NCBI GenBank assembly: GCA_964370825.1
Contig: CAYJKY010000076.1
Span: 1-7,578, forward strand
Length of the DNA: 7,578 bases
Direction of reading: 5' to 3'
Source: CAYJBH01 sp964370825
GTDB lineage: Bacteria > Bacillota > Clostridia > Oscillospirales > Ruminococcaceae
This document shows positions 1 to 5,993 of the stretch, piece by piece. Under the pieces are notes generated by a model that was given only the letters and a program-made list of their open reading frames with translations, was not told the DNA's origin and did no database searches. Within the stretch, counting starts at the first letter, position 1. Each line of letters opens with the position of its first letter. A program made the translations under genes and the position numbers.

Positions 1-245
1 AAACTATTTTGCTGACCGAAGATAAAGATTATAGAGTTACAGTTCAATCATTTTGCGATGATGGTGCAATGGATATAACTGCCACATATACAGATAACAA
101 AAACGAAGTACAAACAATTGAAATGACATCTCCTTGCGATGAAATTATTGACATTGGGGCGAATACAACAAATGAAATTGAATTTGTAATTACCATAAAC
201 CCCGATACACAAGGAAGCGTTATAGGAGAAATTTTATCAAAATAA
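1..245 (+). CDS. C-terminal fragment of an unrecognised protein (5' end outside the window)
   Basis: The reading frame is open from the first complete codon (position 3) to a TAA at 243-245, giving about 80 residues that end in EILSK. A TTG at position 9 is in frame but has no ribosome binding site in view, so the gene most likely starts before the window. The visible part alternates polar and hydrophobic residues (for example VITINPDTQGSVIGEIL) and looks beta-rich and acidic, with two cysteines (in SFCDDG and SPCDEI). It has no membrane anchor, catalytic motif or sorting signal that I can see. It could be the terminal beta domain of a secreted or surface protein, but that is a guess from composition. 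I do not recognise the family. No clear terminator follows directly; the nested hairpins from position 285 come next. Confidence 0.6.
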   Translation, partial: TILLTEDKDYRVTVQSFCDDGAMDITATYTDNKNEVQTIEMTSPCDEIIDIGANTTNEIEFVITINPDTQGSVIGEILSK

Positions 246-284
246 CAATGTTACTTATAGTTTAATATTGTGATTATTGAGGTT

Positions 285-418
285 GTCGCACGACGGTATT
301 GCCACTAAAAGTGGCAAAAGAAAAAAACGTCGTGTAGCAATCTGTTTAGGTATGTCCAAATAAAAACACGACGATCTGGAGGTATTGTCGTGTTTTCTTT
401 TGTCCAATTTTTGATTGC
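285..418. repeat. Nested inverted-repeat element (CACGACG/CGTCGTG), possible small mobile or structured repeat
   Basis: This non-coding block carries one heptamer in alternating orientation: CACGACG at 289-295, CGTCGTG at 328-334, CACGACG at 367-373 and GTCGTG at 387-392. The first three copies are each 39 bp apart. A perfect 8-bp hairpin (TTGCCACT 299-306, AGTGGCAA 310-317) sits inside the first pair, and a 10-bp hairpin (AAAACACGAC 363-372, GTCGTGTTTT 387-396) is formed by the last pair. A 9-bp motif occurs three times as GGTATTGCC (295-303), GGTATGTCC (349-357) and GGTATTGTC (381-389). TGTAGCAATC (333-342) and the near-complementary GATTGCAACA (413-422) are a further inverted pair. The block abuts the point where mannosidase homology stops (about 443). 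A MITE-like or other palindromic dispersed repeat fits, but so does a dense regulatory RNA structure; both are inference. Confidence 0.5.
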
Positions 419-673
419 AACATTAAAAAAGCCTGTTTTTATAACGAGGGTAATCAGCCTATCCCTGTTGCCTTTTTCAATCTTAGTATAGTCGTCTAAA
501 ACAATGGTTTGTCCATCAAAGGTGAAGTGTGTAAACGCAGGGTCTTTTTCTAAGGTATCTATTACGTTGTTTGTAACATTTACCAATCGATATCTAAATC
601 CTTGAAAGGACTGATACCACTCTCTGTCCCAGTGTGTGCTTGATAAATAATATATCTTTTTGATCTGTTCCAC
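305..673 (-). pseudogene. Truncated GH38 alpha-mannosidase (N-terminal remnant)
   Basis: The first 77 or so residues (445-673) match the N terminus of glycoside hydrolase family 38 alpha-mannosidases, which are usually 800-1000 residues and hydrolyse alpha-linked mannose in glycans or oligosaccharides. The hallmark THWDREWY is at residues 13-20; in the family its His and Asp (here H14 and D16) bind the catalytic zinc. The next stretch, ending in DRLITLV, also fits the family. After residue 77 the frame continues for 45 residues (IKTGFFNVAI and on) that read through the nested-repeat element to a TAG and bear no resemblance to GH38. The catalytic Asp nucleophile and the remaining zinc ligands are gone, so the product cannot be an active mannosidase. 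The GTG start is supported by GGAG at 683-686, nine bases upstream, and by a good promoter. It is divergent from the GntR-LacI regulator, its probable former controller. Confidence 0.8.
363..400 (+). terminator. Possible intrinsic terminator hairpin
   Basis: A perfect 10-bp stem (363-372 with 387-396) with a 14-nt loop is followed by a T-rich run, giving TTTTCTTTT at 393-401. It lies about 120 bp after the stop of the upstream partial gene on the same strand. The stem is only moderately GC-rich and part of the T-run lies inside the stem. It may instead be one module of the surrounding nested-repeat element. Confidence 0.35.
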
Positions 674-682
674 CTATGTAAT

Positions 683-686
683 CTCC
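683..686 (-). promoter_or_regulatory. Ribosome binding site deciding the GTG start of the GH38 remnant
   Basis: The minus strand reads GGAG, then nine bases, then GTG at 671-673. The encoded N terminus (MEQIKKIYYLSSTHWDREW) has the length usual before the GH38 HWD motif, which supports GTG over any later ATG. Confidence 0.55.
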
Positions 687-716
687 ATGAAGATAGTATA
701 TCAACTTCTGCGATTA

Positions 717-745
717 ATTATATAATGCAATCACATACCCGTCAA
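717..745 (-). promoter_or_regulatory. SigA-type promoter of the GH38 remnant
   Basis: On the minus strand, TTGACG (740-745) and TATAAT (717-722) are separated by exactly 17 bp, close to the housekeeping consensus, and lie about 45 bp upstream of the GTG start. The -10 lies within the 10-bp palindrome ATTATATAAT (717-726). Its presence suggests the decayed gene may still be transcribed. Confidence 0.65.
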
Positions 746-798
746 CACAAAACCTTGATATTTGGCTATTTCAACAACTTTACACCCTTAAAATATAC

Positions 799-810
799 AT
801 TGTAGACAAT
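799..810. promoter_or_regulatory. Candidate operator dyad ATTGTAGACAAT
   Basis: Two perfect 5-bp arms (ATTGT and ACAAT) flank a 2-bp centre, about midway between the divergent promoters. A second short palindrome, ATGTACAT (969-976), lies in the regulator's leader and shares the TGTAC core known from AraR operators. Either could be bound by the adjacent GntR-LacI protein; there is no direct evidence, and short AT-rich dyads arise by chance in such DNA. Confidence 0.2.
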
Positions 811-876
811 ATCAATTTTAAAGTTAGTATGTAAACCCGACTATTTTATGCAATTTATTATCATAACTTTAAAAAG

Positions 877-906
877 TTTGCATTTAAGTTTAATATATTG
901 TATAAT
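877..906 (+). promoter_or_regulatory. Probable promoter of the GntR-LacI regulator
   Basis: TATAAT at 901-906 is preceded at 17-18 bp by a TTTGCA/TTGCAT hexamer (877-883). A second TATAAT at 912-917 may be an alternative. The -35 is weak, so the assignment rests mainly on the -10 and the position upstream of the regulator. Transcription from here gives a leader of about 170 bases. Confidence 0.5.
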
Positions 907-1013
907 ATAAGTATAATCACTCAAATTAAAAACCGCAAAGCGTGCAGTTGAGGATTTTGAGGTAGTTTATGTACATTTCAAACATATTGTCTTTCAAGTT
1001 GAACTACTCTATT

Positions 1014-1053
1014 AGCCGTCTCTATATCTACTTAGTATACGACAGAGGCGGTT
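1014..1053 (+). promoter_or_regulatory. Leader hairpin upstream of the regulator
   Basis: A 10-bp stem forms between 1014-1023 (AGCCGTCTCT) and 1044-1053 (AGAGGCGGTT), counting two G-U pairs, with a 20-nt loop. It ends 20 bases before the ribosome binding site GGGAG (1074-1078). No T-run follows, so it is not an intrinsic terminator. It might stabilise the messenger or affect translation, or it may have no function. Confidence 0.3.
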
Positions 1054-1084
1054 CACACAATATATTAACTTAAGGGAGATTGCA

Positions 1085-2164
1085 ATGGGTGTTAAAGTCC
1101 CGAAATATCTAACAATAAAGCAAGATATTATTAACATAATAAAGTCGAACAGCTTATCGGAAGATGATAAAATATTTAGCGAAAGTGAGATTACAAAGAT
1201 ATATAATGTCAGCAGTATTACCGCAAAAAAAGCATTAAATGAGCTGGCCGCAGAAGGGCACATATACAGAATAAGAGGTAAAGGCAGCTTTGTGAGCAAC
1301 TCCTCAGGGTCAGACAACACCAATATGAGGCTTATTGCATGTGTTTTCCCCGAAAAAGCAAACAACGATGCCTCACTGTTTAAAATAATTGCAGGCGCAC
1401 AACACGCCAGCTATAAAAACGGATATTCATTTTTATTGGAGTCAAGCGAACATGAAATATCTAAAGAACATAAACTTCTTAACGACCTTTCCAACGATTC
1501 GATAAAAGGAGTAATCCTCTTTTCAATAGACCCCGAAAAAGATAAGGCACATATTATTAATTTCATCAACAAAAACATTCCTTTTGTTTTTGTTGACCGT
1601 TACACCGAATCTTTCCCCTGCAACACCGTAACCGTTTGCAACACAGGAGGATCATTTAAAGTTACGGAACATCTGATTAAGTATGGTCACAAAAAAATTC
1701 TTTTTGCCGCAGAACAGACACATCTAAACTCGGTAAAACAACGTTATATGGGGTTTACTCAAGCGTTTAATGCATACTCAATAAGTGATGAAGGTCAATT
1801 TATACTGGAGGACACTCGTAATCAATTAGACCGGCTTTTAAATTTAATTGTCGAAAAAAAGATTACCGGAATTGTGTTTGTCAGCGACAGCACAGCGTTT
1901 GCCGCAATAAACTATTTAAAAAAGTTTGGAATCAACATTCCGGACGATGTTTCCGCGGTTGGTTTTGATAATATATATACCGAAGATGCTATAACATCGC
2001 CACTAACAACCGTTTACCAAAACTTTTATAAAATAGGCGAGACTGCAACTAATGTATTGATTGAAAATATAAACAATCCTAACTTATCCCCGCAACAAAT
2101 ATTTTTGCCGGTAGATTTTATAGATAAATTTTCGGTCAAAAATTTAAACAACGTCAACAAATAG
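1085..2164 (+). CDS. GntR-LacI hybrid transcriptional regulator (AraR-like architecture)
   Basis: This 359-residue protein joins a GntR-type winged helix-turn-helix to a LacI/periplasmic-binding-protein-like sensor. Residues 6-71 form the DNA-binding domain, with the recognition region NVSSITAKKALNELAAEG (41-58) and the wing RIRGKGSFV (62-70). Residues 81-350 carry the sensor fold, with family features such as VTEHLIKYGHKKILFA (193-208), the RYMGFTQAF turn (220-228), PDDVSAVGFDN (286-296) and LTTVYQN (307-313). No transmembrane segment is visible, so it is cytoplasmic. Such proteins usually repress sugar-catabolism genes and release DNA when they bind a sugar. The ATG is preceded by GGGAG six bases upstream. 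The divergent GH38 remnant suggests mannoside or a related glycan as the original cue, which is inference. Length and domains are complete, so the regulator appears intact although its neighbour is broken. Confidence 0.9.
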   Translation: MGVKVPKYLTIKQDIINIIKSNSLSEDDKIFSESEITKIYNVSSITAKKALNELAAEGHIYRIRGKGSFVSNSSGSDNTNMRLIACVFPEKANNDASLFKIIAGAQHASYKNGYSFLLESSEHEISKEHKLLNDLSNDSIKGVILFSIDPEKDKAHIINFINKNIPFVFVDRYTESFPCNTVTVCNTGGSFKVTEHLIKYGHKKILFAAEQTHLNSVKQRYMGFTQAFNAYSISDEGQFILEDTRNQLDRLLNLIVEKKITGIVFVSDSTAFAAINYLKKFGINIPDDVSAVGFDNIYTEDAITSPLTTVYQNFYKIGETATNVLIENINNPNLSPQQIFLPVDFIDKFSVKNLNNVNK

Positions 2165-2182
2165 GTTAGACGCGCACCTACC

Positions 2183-2216
2183 TGCGCTCAGAATGATGAG
2201 CACGCAATGTTTTTTT
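2183..2216 (+). terminator. Intrinsic terminator after the regulator
   Basis: TGCGCTCA (2183-2190) pairs with TGAG (2197-2200) and CGCA (2203-2206), leaving a 2-base bulge, and seven T residues follow at 2210-2216. It starts 19 bases after the regulator's stop. GCGCA (2172-2176) can pair instead with TGCGC (2183-2187), which would compete with the terminator stem. Confidence 0.6.
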
Positions 2217-2245
2217 GTTATATACTATATTAATTACACAAAATA

Positions 2246-2254
2246 TGTTATAAT
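2246..2254 (+). promoter_or_regulatory. Extended -10 promoter of the AI-2E family gene
   Basis: TGTTATAAT is a full extended -10 element (TGnTATAAT). No good -35 lies at the right distance, as expected where the extended element compensates. The start codon lies 27 bases downstream, after the strong ribosome binding site AAGGAGGTG (2268-2276). With the terminator just upstream, this indicates an independent transcription unit. Confidence 0.6.
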
Positions 2255-2280
2255 ACAGAAAAGAAACAAGGAGGTGCAAT

Positions 2281-3453
2281 ATGAAAGGATGGTCCGAAAA
2301 CAAAAGAGTTTATAAAATAATGCTTGTTGCGGCCGCAATTCTATTTTTTGTTCTGTATTTTCAGGATGTTTCCGAGATAGTTGCAACAATCATTGGTATA
2401 ACCTCCCCGTTATTTGTGGGATTAGCTATTGCATACATCATCAACATACCCTTGACTAAATTTGAAAAACTATATTTCCCAAAAGCCAAAAACAAATACA
2501 TTAACGGCAGTCGGCGTACCGTGTGTCTGCTTTTATCCTTGGCTGTTATATTAGGAATTGCCGTACTTGTTATAGCCGTTGTGATTCCCGAAATAACCGT
2601 TGCTTTTTCTGTGGCGATGGAAGGCTTGCCCGCTTTGCTTGCGAGTATTGAAGAATGGATCATAGCAAATCAACATCTGCTACCGAGTGTGGCAGACTTT
2701 CTTCTCGAACAGTTTAACGAAATTAATATACCGAACTTTTTAAGCAGTGCCGCCGGCTATCTCACAAGCGGAATAGGTAGCCTGTTTGATTCATCGATAA
2801 CCATTATTTCCACCATAACCAGTAGTGTTTTCAATATATTTATGTCGGTAACATTTTCATTCTTCATAATTTTTGCGAAGGAAAGCATTATGGAAAAGCT
2901 GAAAAAAGTTCAACAGGCATATATAAAGAATAGCATAACTAAAACAACAAACTATATACTTAGCACACTTAACGAATCCTTTCACAGCTATATAATCGGG
3001 CAGTGTACCGAGGCTGTCATTCTGGGTTGCCTTTGCATGTTAGGTATGCTTATATTCCGTTTTCCATATGCAGGTGCAGTTGGAATGTTTGTCGGTCTTA
3101 CAGCACTGATACCGATTGTGGGAGCCTACCTTGGTGCTATTTTAGGCGGTGTTTTAATTCTGTTAACCGCACCGGAAAAGGTATTGTTCTTTGTCATTTT
3201 TATTATAGTATTGCAGCAGCTGGAAGGCAATGTTATCTATCCAAAGGTGGTCGGCAGTTCAATAGGTCTTCCCGGTGTTTGGGTGCTTGCGGCTGTTGTA
3301 ATCGGCGGAGGACTTGGCGGAATTGTTGGCATGATAATCAGCGTTCCGGTTGCATCGGCGGCATATAAAATCATGTCGCACTATACAAACGAGCGTCTTA
3401 AGGCACAGGCAATTAAGGCTGAACCCGATGTCGAGAGCAAACTAATGTTATAG
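2281..3453 (+). CDS. AI-2E/PerM (UPF0118) family membrane protein
   Basis: This 390-residue polytopic membrane protein has about eight hydrophobic segments: residues 12-29, 34-57, 79-103, 177-200, 240-262, 264-296, 299-313 and 330-365. A soluble, partly amphipathic stretch (about 104-170) follows the third segment, as is usual in the family. Conserved family features are GLTALIPIVGAYLGA (272-286) and LQQLEGNVIYPKVVGSSIGL (311-330). Members include TqsA, reported to export autoinducer-2, and proteins linked to sodium/proton exchange; most Clostridial members are uncharacterised, so the substrate cannot be named. There is no luxS or quorum-sensing gene in view. The ATG has an ideal ribosome binding site six bases upstream, and length is normal for the family. 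The gene converges on the UvrA paralogue and its stop overlaps that gene's stop by 6 bp. Confidence 0.88.
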   Translation: MKGWSENKRVYKIMLVAAAILFFVLYFQDVSEIVATIIGITSPLFVGLAIAYIINIPLTKFEKLYFPKAKNKYINGSRRTVCLLLSLAVILGIAVLVIAVVIPEITVAFSVAMEGLPALLASIEEWIIANQHLLPSVADFLLEQFNEINIPNFLSSAAGYLTSGIGSLFDSSITIISTITSSVFNIFMSVTFSFFIIFAKESIMEKLKKVQQAYIKNSITKTTNYILSTLNESFHSYIIGQCTEAVILGCLCMLGMLIFRFPYAGAVGMFVGLTALIPIVGAYLGAILGGVLILLTAPEKVLFFVIFIIVLQQLEGNVIYPKVVGSSIGLPGVWVLAAVVIGGGLGGIVGMIISVPVASAAYKIMSHYTNERLKAQAIKAEPDVESKLML

Positions 3454-5895
3454 ATATTCGGCTGTGAGGCTGTTATTATTCAACGAAACCTCACATGGTG
3501 TGCCGGTTGCTATAACCTCTCCACCCTTATCGCCACCGAATGGCCCAAGCTCAATTATATAATCACTTTTTGACAGTAGCTCTGTGTTGTGTTCAATCAC
3601 AAATACAGAGTTACTGCTTGCTACCAATTTTTTAAGCAGGATTAAAAGTTTTTCGCTGTCCGACGGATGAAGTCCTGTTGTTGGCTCATCCAGTAGATAT
3701 AATGTGTGACCGCTGTTGCCCTTTGCAAGCTCTTTTGATAATTTAAGCCTTTGGCATTCGCCACCCGACAGGGTTGTGGTGGATTGTCCGAGTTTTAAAT
3801 ACGCAAGTCCAACCTCATTTATGGTGGAAAGCTTTTTGTGTATTTCCTTGTCGGATGTAAAGAAGTTTAAATTTTCAAGAACGGTCATATTTAAAACATC
3901 GGAAATATTTTTTCCTTTGTATGTAACGGATAGTACCTTCTTTTTAAATCTATGGCCCCTGCAAACGGGGCAAAGCACCTCAACATCATCTAAGAACTGC
4001 ATATCGAGAGCTATAACGCCAAGTCCCTCACATTTTTCACATCGTCCACCCTTAACATTGAACGAAAAATCAGCAGGCTTTAATTTCAGCTTTTTTGCTT
4101 CGGCCATACCAGAAAAAAGCTCTCTTATCAGTGTGAAAACTTCGGTGTAGGTTGCAACATTGCTTCGACTTTGTCTGCCTATAGGGCTTTGGTCGATTTT
4201 AATAATATCAGATATATGCTCAAACCCACTAATGCCTTCGGCATTTTTTCTCTGCTCGATTACATCAAAAACAAGGCTACTTTTACCGCTTCCCGAAACT
4301 CCGGCAAAGGACACAAGCTGACCGAGAGGGATATCTACCGAAACATTTTTAAGGTTATGTGCAGTTGCATTTTTAACCTTGATAAATCTTTTTGCAGTAA
4401 TCCTTTCGTCATTCGGCCTTCCCTTTTCTTCTCTTAAATATTTAGCGGTTTTTGAGGTTTTGTTTTGCGACACCTCACAAACCGTGCCGCTTGCAACGAT
4501 TTCACCACCAAGAGAACCTGCTCCCACACCAAAATCGATAACATAATCGCACTCTTTTACAAAGCCCATATCATGTTCGATAACAATAACCGTGTTGCCT
4601 AAATCACGCAGTTTTTTTATTGCATTTAGCAACAAAAGAGTATCTCTTGCATGAAGGCCGGTCGTCGGCTCGTCCAGAATGTACAACACACCTGTAAGTC
4701 CGCTCTCTAAAATGCTTGCAAGGCGTATACGTTGACTCTCCCCACCGGAAAGAGTGCTGACAGCCCTGTCTATAGAAAGGTATTCCAACCCAATTTTCAC
4801 CACACCTTTTACACGCTTTAGCATATCGCCTATAATCACAGAACCGATTTCCTTAGCCGATGGTGATAATTTATTTTGCACATCTTCAAGAAAATCCACA
4901 AGTGCAGACATAGTAAATGCGCCGACTTCTATTATTGTTTTTCCGTTTAGCTTTGTATATCTACCATCAAACCCAAGCCTTGTTCCGTCACACGCATCAC
5001 AGGGTGTACTCCCTATTGCGTTTGCTATCACAGGATTTGCAACTTTTTTTGTGGCCGATTCTACTACCTTTTTATTTACAAAGGTGCGCAACCCCTCAAC
5101 ATAACCATCCATAACACGCTTAGGTTTTTTAATGTTAGGAAATTGTTTTTTAAATGTATCGCAGTCCACACCGTCTAACAAAACCAACATTTCAAGCTCG
5201 TTATAATCCTTTACGGGTTTTGAAACATCGAAGTTAAACCCATAGTGTTTACCACAGGCTGTAAAGGTATTTGAATAGTGCTCGGCAAAAACCTCGTTTT
5301 CCCAAATTTTAACAGCACCTTCTTTAATTGTGAGATTTTCGTCTATAAGTTTAGAAAAATCGATATCCTTAACTACACCGATACCGCTACATTTTGGGCA
5401 AGCACCCTCGGCTTTATTAAAAGAAAAGCTTGCCATGCTAAGATGCTGTAGCTTGGTTTTACAGTGAGGGCAGGAGCTATCCGTAAAGTCAATTTCCTCA
5501 TCCTCGTCAAAGCTCGGTGGAATTTCGCTTTTACACTCGGGGCAAACTCTTATACCAAGCTTTGCGTATAAAATACGAAGATATGTCAGTATCTCGGTAT
5601 AGGTGCCAACTGTAGATCTCGGATTATTAGAAAGCACACGTTGCCCAACAGAGATAGATGGAGAAAGTCCGACAATGCCGTCTACCTGCGGTTTATTAAG
5701 CCCATCGGTAACCATTCCCATCGACTCTAAATATTGGCGCTGACACTCCTTTTGCAAAATATCCATGGCAAAGCTACTTTTGCCGCTTCCCGAAACTCCT
5801 GTCAGGGCGACAAGCTTATACTTGGGTATCTCTACCGAGATATTCTTAAGATTATTTTCCCTTGCACCTGTAATTTTGATGCTCTCGTTTCTCAT
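3448..5895 (-). CDS. UvrA paralogue lacking the UvrB-binding domain (UvrA2-like ABC ATPase)
   Basis: This is an 815-residue tandem ABC ATPase of the UvrA family; canonical UvrA is about 940. The first ATPase has Walker A GVSGSGKS (33-40), signature LSGGESQRIRLA (382-393), Walker B YILDEPTTGLH (405-415) and switch His H441. The second has Walker A GVSGSGKSS (532-540), signature LSGGECQRLKLS (709-720), Walker B LYLLDEPTTGLH (732-743) and H769. Cysteine pairs for zinc modules are at 118/121, 142/145, 166/169, 299/302, 619/622 and 642/645. Between GIRVCPEC and the CPHC...CPKC module there are only some 20 residues where canonical UvrA has the roughly 110-residue UvrB-binding domain, so this protein should not load UvrB in the usual way. 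Related UvrA2 proteins have been tied to tolerance of DNA-damaging agents or antibiotics; its own target is unknown. ATG start, with AAGGAGG four bases upstream. All catalytic motifs look intact. It lies downstream of purF on the same strand. Confidence 0.9.
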   Translation of the reverse strand: MRNESIKITGARENNLKNISVEIPKYKLVALTGVSGSGKSSFAMDILQKECQRQYLESMGMVTDGLNKPQVDGIVGLSPSISVGQRVLSNNPRSTVGTYTEILTYLRILYAKLGIRVCPECKSEIPPSFDEDEEIDFTDSSCPHCKTKLQHLSMASFSFNKAEGACPKCSGIGVVKDIDFSKLIDENLTIKEGAVKIWENEVFAEHYSNTFTACGKHYGFNFDVSKPVKDYNELEMLVLLDGVDCDTFKKQFPNIKKPKRVMDGYVEGLRTFVNKKVVESATKKVANPVIANAIGSTPCDACDGTRLGFDGRYTKLNGKTIIEVGAFTMSALVDFLEDVQNKLSPSAKEIGSVIIGDMLKRVKGVVKIGLEYLSIDRAVSTLSGGESQRIRLASILESGLTGVLYILDEPTTGLHARDTLLLLNAIKKLRDLGNTVIVIEHDMGFVKECDYVIDFGVGAGSLGGEIVASGTVCEVSQNKTSKTAKYLREEKGRPNDERITAKRFIKVKNATAHNLKNVSVDIPLGQLVSFAGVSGSGKSSLVFDVIEQRKNAEGISGFEHISDIIKIDQSPIGRQSRSNVATYTEVFTLIRELFSGMAEAKKLKLKPADFSFNVKGGRCEKCEGLGVIALDMQFLDDVEVLCPVCRGHRFKKKVLSVTYKGKNISDVLNMTVLENLNFFTSDKEIHKKLSTINEVGLAYLKLGQSTTTLSGGECQRLKLSKELAKGNSGHTLYLLDEPTTGLHPSDSEKLLILLKKLVASSNSVFVIEHNTELLSKSDYIIELGPFGGDKGGEVIATGTPCEVSLNNNSLTAEYL
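3463..3495. repeat. Hairpin at the convergent gene ends
   Basis: TGTGAGG (3463-3469) and CCTCACA (3489-3495) form a perfect 7-bp stem with a 19-nt loop, inside the last codons of the UvrA paralogue and ten bases past the end of the membrane-protein gene. No T-run follows on either strand. It could slow polymerase or protect 3' ends where the two genes converge, but a functional role is unproven. Confidence 0.25.
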
Positions 5896-5960
5896 TTGTC
5901 CTCCTTAAAAGTCCTGATACGCCAAACAGCCGGCCTTGACAGAGGGCTCGTGATATGGTT

Positions 5961-5966
5961 ATTATA
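5961..5966 (-). promoter_or_regulatory. Possible -10 element of the UvrA paralogue
   Basis: The minus strand carries a perfect TATAAT here, 66 bases upstream of the ATG and within the 98-bp gap after purF. No good -35 stands 16-18 bp upstream (the hexamer at 17 bp is AATCAG). No convincing terminator separates the genes, so transcription could also read through from purF. Confidence 0.35.
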
Positions 5967-5993
5967 CTTTACGGCAAAATCATCTGATTAAAG

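Larger units (their letters stand above)
674..1084. other. Divergent intergenic region between the GH38 remnant and the regulator
   Basis: These 411 bp are strongly AT-rich and hold no credible gene. They contain the minus-strand promoter of the mannosidase remnant (717-745), a dyad at 799-810, a plus-strand promoter (about 877-906), and a transcribed leader of about 170 bases before the regulator's start. The leader could form a hairpin near its 5' end (920-952) and another at 1014-1053. Divergent placement of a sugar enzyme and a GntR-LacI regulator is a common arrangement for autoregulated catabolic loci. Confidence 0.6.

Noticed and set aside
285..396. CRISPR-like array from the repeated CACGACG heptamers
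   Set aside because: The repeats are 7 bp and alternate in orientation, spacing after the third copy is different, and no cas gene is visible.
305..442. The C-terminal 45 codons of the GH38 remnant frame as a real protein domain
   Set aside because: They read through the palindromic element, show no GH38 similarity and look like fortuitous read-through, so they are treated as non-coding.
935..941. GCAAAGC as part of a cyclic-di-GMP (GEMM) riboswitch
   Set aside because: The other conserved GEMM blocks and the tetraloop-receptor stems are absent; only this heptamer matches.
1012..1365. Minus-strand open frame overlapping the regulator start
   Set aside because: It overlaps the well-supported regulator and its leader, and shows no recognisable domain or ribosome binding site.
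2281..3453. Naming the membrane protein as an autoinducer-2 exporter
   Set aside because: The family name comes from few characterised members; nothing in the sequence or context shows the substrate.
5936..5941. Plus-strand TTGACA in the purF-UvrA gap as a promoter
   Set aside because: The nearest -10-like hexamer is about 21 bp away and no plus-strand gene follows.
3716..5991. Several plus-strand open frames inside the UvrA paralogue
   Set aside because: They are antisense shadows of a gene with complete ATPase motifs and have no family features or start signals.
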